Source of the DNA: Treponema sp.
GTDB lineage: Bacteria; Spirochaetota; Spirochaetia; Treponematales; Breznakiellaceae
Direction of reading: 5' to 3'
Assembly (NCBI GenBank): GCA_031255815.1
Contig: JAIRRU010000079.1
Location: 1-15,454 of the forward strand
DNA: 15,454 bases
The number at the start of each line of letters is the position of its first letter. Within the stretch, counting starts at the first letter, position 1. Of this stretch, positions 1-6,500 are shown piece by piece. The notes beneath the pieces were generated by a model. It saw only the letters and a program-made list of their open reading frames with translations, made no database searches and had not been told where the DNA came from. Both the position numbers and the translations under genes were made by a program.

Positions 1-46
1 AAAACCATACTGAAAATTCAGGTAAAAAATTAGCTATGGAAGCAAG

Positions 47-205
47 GGTTCGTGTGGTTCGTGTGAAAACAGACGCATAATACCGGGCAAAACCCCGGAA
101 ATCGAAGCACAGCGCGCCCGGTTCGGGTGGTTCGTGGTAAAAAAAGCCTATCCTGCCTGCCGGGCAGTTCTTGGTTTGCCACGAACCTCACGAACGCCAC
201 GAACT
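47..205. repeat. Degenerate 9-bp GGTTCGTGT repeat cluster with inverted arm
   Basis: GGTTCGTGT occurs twice in tandem at 47-64. A variant pair, GGTTCGGGT then GGTTCGTGG, follows at 120-137. Three reverse-complement units (CCACGAAC, TCACGAAC, CCACGAAC) lie at about 179-205. GGTTCGTGG at 129-137 can pair perfectly with CCACGAACC at 179-187, so the transcript or single strand could form a stem with a loop of about 40 nt. The spacing between clusters is irregular, so this is not a CRISPR array. It looks like a dispersed intergenic repeat of the REP type (inference). Confidence 0.55.
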
Positions 206-230
206 TTTACTCCGATAGCCGTGACTTTTT

Positions 231-263
231 GCCTGGCTCCTGCCTGGCTCCAGTTTGGCTCCT
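231..263. repeat. Three tandem copies of an 11-bp unit
   Basis: GCCTGGCTCCT at 231-241 is followed directly by GCCTGGCTCCA (242-252) and GTTTGGCTCCT (253-263), and the next three bases (GCC) begin another unit. Copies differ by one to three bases. No coding function is evident. Such arrays can change copy number by slippage. Confidence 0.7.
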
Positions 264-290
264 GCCAAGATTTCCGGTGTCCGGGAAGTC

Positions 291-319
291 TGGGCTTTTC
301 CCGCGGCGGGTTTTATGCT
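291..319 (+). promoter_or_regulatory. Weak candidate promoter for tRNA-Arg
   Basis: TATGCT at 314-319 matches a -10 box at four of six positions and would place the transcript start near 326, about 28 bases before the tRNA. The hexamer 17 bases upstream (TGGGCT, 291-296) is a poor -35 box, so the assignment rests on the -10 and its position only. Confidence 0.3.
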
Positions 320-353
320 AGGATACGGTTCACGGCGCCGGGCGCCGGTAAAG

Positions 354-426
354 GGCCCTGTAGCTCAATGGATAGAGCAACTCCCTCCTAAGGAGTAGGT
401 TGACGGTTCGATTCCGCCTAGGGTCA
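354..426 (+). tRNA. tRNA-Arg (anticodon CCT)
   Basis: A complete 73-base cloverleaf. The acceptor stem GGCCCTG pairs with TAGGGTC (two G-U pairs) and is followed by discriminator A426. The D arm is GCTC/GAGC. The anticodon stem ACTCC/GGAGT encloses the loop CTCCTAA, with anticodon CCT at 387-389, which reads AGG. The variable loop has five bases. The T loop is TTCGATT on the stem GACGG/CCGCC, which contains one A-C mismatch (A403 against C417). The 3' CCA is not encoded, so it must be added after transcription. The gene stands alone between non-coding stretches. Identity is firm because the fold and anticodon are unambiguous. Confidence 0.95.
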
Positions 427-574
427 TCAAGAGGTTCCTCCCGGGGCTTGGCCGGGCAAACGGGGCGCCTGTTTCGCCGGAAACGGGGAAACGGGGGAAC
501 GCGGTTCCGCGCCAGGCGGGTTTTGGGCGGGTTCGGGTATCGAACCTTTCGGCGCGAATAAATGCCGTTTCCTG

Positions 575-603
575 TTGCCTTTTTTCCGCCGAGTTGTTAT
601 CTT
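575..603 (+). promoter_or_regulatory. Promoter of the efflux operon
   Basis: TTGCCT at 575-580 and TATCTT at 598-603 form a sigma70-type -35/-10 pair with the ideal 17-base spacer. The predicted transcript start is near 610, inside the palindrome at 608-627. It is the only good promoter between the tRNA and the end of the gene at 8642, so it probably serves the whole operon. Confidence 0.65.
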
Positions 604-607
604 TTTA

Positions 608-627
608 GTTAACGACCAGTCGTTAAC
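608..627. promoter_or_regulatory. Perfect palindromic operator, probably for the TetR protein
   Basis: GTTAACGACCAGTCGTTAAC has perfect 9-base arms around a two-base centre. It starts five bases after the -10 box and covers the predicted transcript start, where a bound repressor would block RNA polymerase. Length and symmetry fit the operators of TetR/AcrR regulators, and the first gene downstream encodes a double-TetR protein. Autorepression of regulator and pump is therefore likely (inference). Binding itself is not visible from sequence. Confidence 0.65.
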
Positions 628-637
628 CAGGAGGCTG

Positions 638-667
638 ATGAGGCTCGAAGTACGGCAAAAAGCGTAG
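638..667 (+). other. Possible leader mini-ORF (9 codons)
   Basis: ATG AGG CTC ... GCG TAG encodes MRLEVRQKA. A perfect AGGAGG lies at 629-634, but only three bases separate it from the ATG, closer than usual. The AGGAGG directly abuts the operator. It could be a translated leader peptide in the 170-nt mRNA leader of the efflux operon, or chance. There is no further support. Confidence 0.2.
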
Positions 668-779
668 AGGGGCGCTGTTTTCCGAACAACAAGCGCTTAA
701 AATTTTTAGTATCCGGGAGGCGGGCCGGGCTTCAAGCCGCGGGATTTTGCCGGAATAGGGGGAGAGGGCAGTAACAGGG

Positions 780-2045
780 ATGACCAGCGCGGACATTATT
801 CAGGCGGCTTTTAAAGCGTGGGGCCGCGAGCTGTACCGGAATACCAGCCTCTCCCAGGTAAGCCGGGAGCTGGGCGTCAGCAAGCCTGCCCTGTACCGGC
901 ATTTCCGGAACAAACAGGCCCTTTTGGACGCCATGTACGAAAGCTTCTTTGACGATTACGCCGCTTTTATCCGGCCTTACCATGAGAAAGCTTTCAATAC
1001 CGCCTCCTATCACGAGTCCCTGTGCGCCATTACCCAGGCAATGATGAAGTACTACGCCAAAAACGGCTACGCCTTCCTCTTTTCCCTGATCAATGTCTGG
1101 GGGAACAGCCGGGTAAGAAACATGAAGGAACCCCTCCTAAAACGGGGGGTAGACATGGGTTTTTTTAGCCGTCCCGCCGGAAAATGGGAGGGAAGGGGGG
1201 GGGGGGCTCCCCTCTGGCTCTTTGCCGTCGCTACCCTGGTTCTTGCCATGGCGCATTTCCACCGCAGGGCCTGTATGACTGGCGAAGCCCCCCCGGACGC
1301 CCTCGTTGACCAGGTTACCGCATCGGTAAGCCGCGTGGTTTCCGGGGGGCTGAATTTTGATCGCGCCGCGCTGGAGGATATAGACTATGAGGAGTTGGAA
1401 AGCGGTGTCGCCAGGGCGATTCACCAGGTTGAGGAAGATCCCCTGCTGCGGGGAGTGGCGGAGGCGGTTGCCCGGGCGGGGCCCTGGAACGCCTCCATGG
1501 AGATGGTGGCCCGCCACTCCGGCCTTTCCAAAAGCGGCCTCTACGCCCATTTCAAGAGCAAGGAGGAGATGATGGCCCGGCTCTTTTTCACCGAATTCAA
1601 CCGGATTGGGGATTTTGCCTTGAAGAACCAGCGGGATTCGGCGAAGCCGGGGGAGCGGCTTTACCTGGGCGTCTTTTCCATCGCCGTTTACTTCCGGTCC
1701 CGGCCGAACATCCTTTTGGCCATGGATTGGCTGCGGACCCGCCGGATAGACCCGAAGAAATTTGATTTGCCCCGCCAGGAGAGCCCGGTCTTTCAGGATT
1801 TCCGCTTTCCCGCCGATTACGGGATACTTCCGGGGGACGACGGGTTTTGGATTTCCCAATGGATCTTCTTTCTTGTCCTGACGGTGCTGACGCAGGGCGG
1901 TTTCAAGGAAAGCGGGTCTTTATTCAGCCAGTGGAAACCGGATGCCCGCGCTTTTCCCCAGGAGAATCTCGCCCGGATACCGAATGAAAGTTTTAGGGAT
2001 TTGTATCGTTTTATCGCTTCCGGTGTTAAAGGATTTTGTACATGA
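780..2045 (+). CDS. Double TetR-family transcriptional regulator (two fused TetR modules)
   Basis: A predicted DNA-binding repressor of 421 residues, about twice the usual TetR length (190-220). Two TetR N-terminal helix-turn-helix units are visible: one at residues 23-42 (ending SKPALYRHF) and one at 239-258 (ending SKSGLYAHF). Each is followed by a helical region of the kind that binds ligands and dimerises in TetR proteins. The protein therefore looks like a covalent TetR pseudo-dimer. An upstream in-frame stop (756-758) limits the start to 780; GGAGAGGG at 761-768 is a rather distant ribosome site. It is the first gene of the efflux operon and its stop overlaps the next start (ATGA). A run of twelve G at 1195-1206 encodes residues 139-143 (RGGGA) between the two halves. 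It probably represses the pump in response to a substrate (inference from family and context). Confidence 0.88.
   Translation: MTSADIIQAAFKAWGRELYRNTSLSQVSRELGVSKPALYRHFRNKQALLDAMYESFFDDYAAFIRPYHEKAFNTASYHESLCAITQAMMKYYAKNGYAFLFSLINVWGNSRVRNMKEPLLKRGVDMGFFSRPAGKWEGRGGGAPLWLFAVATLVLAMAHFHRRACMTGEAPPDALVDQVTASVSRVVSGGLNFDRAALEDIDYEELESGVARAIHQVEEDPLLRGVAEAVARAGPWNASMEMVARHSGLSKSGLYAHFKSKEEMMARLFFTEFNRIGDFALKNQRDSAKPGERLYLGVFSIAVYFRSRPNILLAMDWLRTRRIDPKKFDLPRQESPVFQDFRFPADYGILPGDDGFWISQWIFFLVLTVLTQGGFKESGSLFSQWKPDARAFPQENLARIPNESFRDLYRFIASGVKGFCT
1195..1206 (+). repeat. 12-G homopolymer tract inside the double-TetR gene
   Basis: Twelve consecutive G lie in frame between the two TetR halves. Loss of one G gives a stop at 1276-1278. 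Gain of one G (or loss of two) gives a stop at 1307-1309. Either way the second TetR module is lost. Long poly-G runs are known slippage sites in Treponema and other bacteria. The run could also be miscounted by some sequencing methods. Confidence 0.9.
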
Positions 2046-3583
2046 GAAACCTGCATCAAATGTCAAGTAAAGACAGAAAACGGCGGAAGGCCGTAAAAAA
2101 CGGAAAGCCCCGCGGGGGAGGGATCTTTCCTCCGGCCCTGCTCTGCGCCGCCGCGCTGGCCCTCTGCGCCCCCGGCCTCCTGGGGGCCCAGCAGAACGGC
2201 GGGCAAGACGCGGGGCAGAACGCGGGGCAAGAGGCCCGGGCCGCCGCCCTGCCGCCGGAGGGCGCGGCCGGGGAGGCGGGGAAAAAACGGCTTACCGTGG
2301 ACGAAGCGGTGTCCGCCGCCCTGAAAAACAACCTGAGGCTCCAGTCCGACGCCCTGAGCCTGGACACGAAGAAACGGAAGAGCGATCTGGTGTGGAACCA
2401 GTTCCTGCCGGATCTTTCGGCCCGGGGAACCCTGGCGCGGCAGAACGAGGAGCCCAAGGGCACCGTCATGGGCCCGGTTACCCTGCCCGCTTCCCCCCAG
2501 TGGTCCATGAACGCCGGTTTTTCCGCTTCCCTTACCCTCAGCGCCGCCCTGGGCTCGGGGATCCAGGCTATCAGGAGGGATTACCAGACGGGCCTCCTGA
2601 GCTACGACAAGGCGAAGATCCAGATGGAGCGGGACGTGCGGAAATCCTACAACCAGATGCTCCTGCTGGAGGAAAGCATCAGGGTAAGGCAGGACAGCCT
2701 TACCGCGGCGGAACGGCAGGTTGCCGCGGCCCAGGCCAACTACAATTCCGGCCTGAGCCCCCAGCTTACCCTGCTCCAGGCCCAGGTTAACCGGGACAAC
2801 CTGAGACCCGACATCGAGGAGATGGAAAACCAGTACAAAATGGCCATGGCGAACTTCGCCGTAAGCCTGGGCCTTCCCTACGACACCCAGTTCGAGCTGG
2901 TACCGGCGGAAGGGGATACCGGTTTCGTCCCCCTGGACACGAAAGAACTGATCTCCGGCGCGTCCCGGAATAAGCCGGATATTCTGGAACTCAAGGCGAA
3001 CATTCTCTACCTGCAGAGCGCCCGGAGCGCCCAGTCCCTCCAGTCCCGCACCCCCTACCTCAACTTTAGCTGGAGCCTTAGCCCCAGCTTCGGCGGAGAC
3101 CCTTTCAAGGACAGTTGGGGGGACAAGGACAACTGGACGGATAGGGGTACTTTCTCCATCACCCTGGGCTGGCAGAGCCTGAACGGCCTCTTCCCCTTCA
3201 CCAAAGAGGGGCAGGCCCTCAAGGATCTGGACAACCAGATCCGCGGCGCCAATATCGGCCTTACCCAGATGATCCAGGGCACGGAACTGGAGATATACAA
3301 CACCGTGCTCTCCCTGGAGAAAACCCAGAGTTCCATAGAAGCCCGGAACCGTACCGTGGAACTGGCGGAACGCTCCTACCGATCCACCGAAGAAGCCTAC
3401 CGGGCCGGGCTCCAGGATTTTAACTCGGTGCAGAACGCGGAGGAAGCGCTGCGCCAGGCCAGGATAGGGGTTGTGCAGCAGCACTTCAATTACCTTAACG
3501 GTTTGATAGATCTTGAGTACGCTATTGGGGTCCCCTTCGGCGCCCTGAGCGCAGCGGCACAAAAAAGGGAGGACGCGAAATGA
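2042..3583 (+). CDS. TolC-like outer-membrane efflux protein
   Basis: A 513-residue outer-membrane channel of the OEP/TolC family, expected to carry substrates from the adaptor-pump complex across the outer membrane. After a long basic N-terminus a hydrophobic stretch (about residues 29-47) ends in GLLGA, a plausible signal-peptidase site. The mature part shows the two-fold repeat of long helices: LTVDEAVSAALKNN begins the first copy, and the coiled-coil segments around residues 190-260 and 380-460 are rich in Gln, Ala and Leu. I chose ATG at 2042 because it overlaps the TetR stop as ATGA and has AAAGGA eight bases upstream; a TTG six bases earlier is less likely. Its own stop overlaps the next start, again as ATGA. 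Family is confident; the substrate is unknown. Confidence 0.9.
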   Translation: MRNLHQMSSKDRKRRKAVKNGKPRGGGIFPPALLCAAALALCAPGLLGAQQNGGQDAGQNAGQEARAAALPPEGAAGEAGKKRLTVDEAVSAALKNNLRLQSDALSLDTKKRKSDLVWNQFLPDLSARGTLARQNEEPKGTVMGPVTLPASPQWSMNAGFSASLTLSAALGSGIQAIRRDYQTGLLSYDKAKIQMERDVRKSYNQMLLLEESIRVRQDSLTAAERQVAAAQANYNSGLSPQLTLLQAQVNRDNLRPDIEEMENQYKMAMANFAVSLGLPYDTQFELVPAEGDTGFVPLDTKELISGASRNKPDILELKANILYLQSARSAQSLQSRTPYLNFSWSLSPSFGGDPFKDSWGDKDNWTDRGTFSITLGWQSLNGLFPFTKEGQALKDLDNQIRGANIGLTQMIQGTELEIYNTVLSLEKTQSSIEARNRTVELAERSYRSTEEAYRAGLQDFNSVQNAEEALRQARIGVVQQHFNYLNGLIDLEYAIGVPFGALSAAAQKREDAK

Positions 3584-6500
3584 GAAAGAGAAACTCCGCG
3601 CGGAGAGGGGCGGTTCTCGCCCTCTTCGCGGCCCTGGCCCTTGGGGGCTGTGAACAGATAAGGGCTTTCCGGGAACGGATGGCCCAGTCCGGCCCGGAAG
3701 GCCCGGGAGGCGGCCCGCCGGCGGCGCCGGTCTTCGCGGTAAACACCGCCAGCGTAGTCCAGGGCCAGATACAGGACTACCTGGCCCTCTCCGGGGATAT
3801 CGTAGCCGGGTCTACGGTAGACACCTACTCGGACGCGGCCGGCAAGGTAACCCGGCTTTACGTCTCCATAGGCAGCCAGGTAAACAGAGGCGATCCCATC
3901 GCGGCGGTCGATCCTTCCAGGCCGGGAATGGAATACGTGGCCAATGTGGTAAGGGCCCCCATCAGCGGAACCGTGGTGGCCCTCCCCGCTCAAGTGGGAA
4001 TGACCATCAGCCAGCAGCTGTCCCTGGCCCGGATCGCCGGAGGCAGCGCCCTGGAGATAAAACTCTTCGTGGCCGAACGCTTCATCTCGAAAATGGCCCT
4101 GGGGCTCCCCTGCGAGATCAGCCTGGACGCCTGGCCCGGCGAGGTATTCCGGGGCATGGTGAGCAAAGTGGCCCCCACGGTGGATCCCTCTTCCCGAACC
4201 ATGGAGGTACGGGTCAACGTGGATAACCCCGGTTCCCGGCTCAAGGCGGGTATGTTCGCCAAGGTGCGGATCATTACCGAACAGAAAGAAAACATCGTAA
4301 AAATTCCCTCCGGCGCCATGATCCAGCGTTTCGGCGAAAATTACGTCTTTGTGGCCGAGCCGGACGGCGGGGAAGGCTACGTGGCCCGGCGGAAGACCAT
4401 TACCCCGGGCATACTGGTGGACGGGGTGCTGGAAGTCCGGGACGGGCTTTCCTCCCGGGACGAGATCATCGTCCGGGGCCAGACCCTGCTGGTCGACGGC
4501 GTAAAAATAAACATTATTGACCGAGTTGCGCCCCTGGGCGTGAATTCAAGAGGAGGAACCATGAGTTTTACCAAAACGGTAGTATCCCGCCCTACCACGA
4601 TTTTTATCATCTTCGCCCTCCTCCTCATGCTGGGGGCTTTCGCCTTCGTAAACCTTCCCCTGGATCTCTTTCCGGAGATCAACCCCCCCTACCTGGTGGT
4701 GCAGACCTCTTACTCCGGCGCAGGGCCCGAGGAAGTGGAGCGTTCGGTAACCCGGATACTGGAAGCCGCCCTCTCCAGCGTTTCGAGCCTGGAAACGATA
4801 ACTTCCACATCGTCCAAGGGCTCAAGCATGGTTATCATGGAGTTCGCCTACGGCACGGATCTGGTGGACGCTTCCAATATGGTGCGGGACGCCCTGGAGC
4901 GCATCCGCAGGTATCTGCCCAGCAATGCGGAAGCCCCCATGATCTTCAGGTTCGATCCCTCCATGATCCCCATCATGGGCCTGATGGTTACGGGAAACCG
5001 CTCGCCGGAAGAACTGCGGGAAATCACCAACGATACTATCGTGCCCCGGATGGAGCAGACCCCCGGCGTCGCCACCGCTTCGGTCATGGGGGGCCGGGAA
5101 AAGATCATCCGGGTGGAGATTCCCCAGAGCCGCCTTGAAGCCTACGGCCTTACGGTAACCCAGATACAGCAGATGCTGGCGAGCCAGAACCAGCAGGTTG
5201 CGGCGGGCACCATTACCGAAGGGGGTCTTTCCTACATCCTCACCACCATGGGGGAATACACTTCCCTCGACGAGATCCGCAACACCGTTATCTCCTACAC
5301 GGGGGGCGGGGGAAGCATGGGGGAGCCGGAGCTTCCCCGGCAGATATACCTGCGGGATATTGCCGACGTGTTCGAGGGCTACAGGGACGAAACCAGCACG
5401 GTCTATGTGAACGGCCAGTCGGCGGTGATGATGTCGGTGCAGAAACAGAGCGGCAAGAACTCGGTGCAGACCGCAAAGGAACTGCGCGTGCGCCTTGAGC
5501 GGATAGCCCGGGAGATTCCCCAAGACATAAAAATTACCGAACTCTACAACACCACCGACCAGATTGAAAGTTCCATCAACCAGGTAGGGTCAAGCGCCCT
5601 GTCCGGCGCGGTACTCGCGGTAGTTATCCTGTTTGTCTTCCTCCGCTCGGTGAAGCCGACACTGATCATCGGCGTTAGTATCCCTGTTTCCATTGTTATT
5701 ACCCTTATGCTGATGTATTTCGCCGGCCTTACCCTCAACCTTATGACTCTGGCGGGGCTCGTCCTGGGGGTGGGCATGCTGGTGGATAACTCCATCGTTA
5801 TCCTGGAGAACATCTACCACTACCGGGAAAAAGGCGCCAAACTCGCCACCGCTTCGGTTATCGGTACCCAGGAGATGATCGTCGCCATCGCGGCCTCCAC
5901 GCTTACCACCATCTGCGTATTCGCCCCGCTGGTGATGTTCCAGGGCCTCCTCGAAATGGCGGGGGAGATGTTCGCGGGCCTGGCCTTTACGGTGGTCATC
6001 TCCCTTACCTCCTCCCTCTTTGTCGCCACCTTCCTGGTGCCCGTTCTCTCGAGCCACTATTTCCCCCTGGTTACCCGGAAACAGAAGCCCCTGGCCGGCT
6101 TTCTCGCCCCCATAGACGGGGTTTTTCAGCGCTTCTTCACCGGGCTCGACGATATTTACCGGAAGGCGGTTGACCGGGTGCTGCGCCACAAGGCCGTTAC
6201 CATCTGCCTCCTCCTGGTGCTTTTCGCGGCCTCCATCGTAATGATCCCCCTCATCGGCTGGGTCTTTATGCCGGCGCAGGATCAGGACAATGTTACGGTA
6301 AATGTTACCCTGCCCATGGGAACTCCCCTGGCCGAAACCGAAGCCACCCTGCGGCAGATCGAGACCATCGTGAGGCAGGAGATACAGGGTTACGAGCAGA
6401 TCGTCCTGAGCTCCGGGGGCGGCGGCATGTTCGGCGGCGGGGGCAGCAATACCGGCTCCCTCAGGATCAGCCTGCCCGAATTCGCCAAGCGCATCGACTC

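Larger units (their letters stand above)
1..353. other. Repeat-rich non-coding region upstream of the tRNA
   Basis: I see no convincing gene here. The two small open frames have no ribosome site, no recognisable protein features, and they run into the tRNA. The first 45 bases are AT-rich and unlike the rest of the window. The stretch then holds two repeat families: 9-base GGTTCGTGT-like units, first direct and then inverted, between 47 and about 205, and an 11-base tandem unit repeated three times at 231-263. The last 40 bases probably carry the tRNA promoter. The left part may be the downstream end of a neighbouring transcription unit outside the window. Confidence 0.6.
427..779. other. Non-coding region between tRNA-Arg and the TetR gene
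   Basis: No gene is supported. It contains several short hairpins. GGTTCG (530-535) pairs with CGAACC (541-546) around a five-base loop and is followed by TTTC; it might end the tRNA transcript, but the T-tract is short. The stretch also holds the promoter at 575-603 and the palindrome at 608-627. After these comes a leader of about 170 nt with a possible 9-codon mini-ORF (638-667) behind AGGAGG, and a weak hairpin (672-696) followed by a T-rich run at 703-707 that could act as an attenuator. The AAGCGCTT palindrome lies within that hairpin region. Confidence 0.55.

Noticed and set aside
47..205. CRISPR array
   Set aside because: Repeats are only nine bases, irregularly spaced, partly inverted, and no cas genes are present.
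127..391. Two small overlapping open frames before and into the tRNA
   Set aside because: No ribosome site, repeat-derived composition, and overlap with the tRNA gene make them unlikely to be genes.
440..546. Strong terminator for the tRNA
   Set aside because: Hairpins exist (440-456, 471-484, 530-546) but none is followed by a proper T-tract.
354..600. Integration (att) site at the tRNA 3' end
   Set aside because: I found no second copy of the tRNA 3' end in the window and no integrase or phage gene.
2036..2041. TTG start for the TolC-like gene
   Set aside because: ATG 2042 with ATGA overlap and AAAGGA eight bases before it is the better start. For the same reason TTG 7782 is rejected in favour of ATG 7785.
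2063..3562. Long antisense open frame opposite the TolC-like gene
   Set aside because: A by-product of GC-rich codon use; the plus-strand protein has clear family features and the antisense product has none. The same applies to other long antisense frames, for example at 5590-6534 and 12014-13033.
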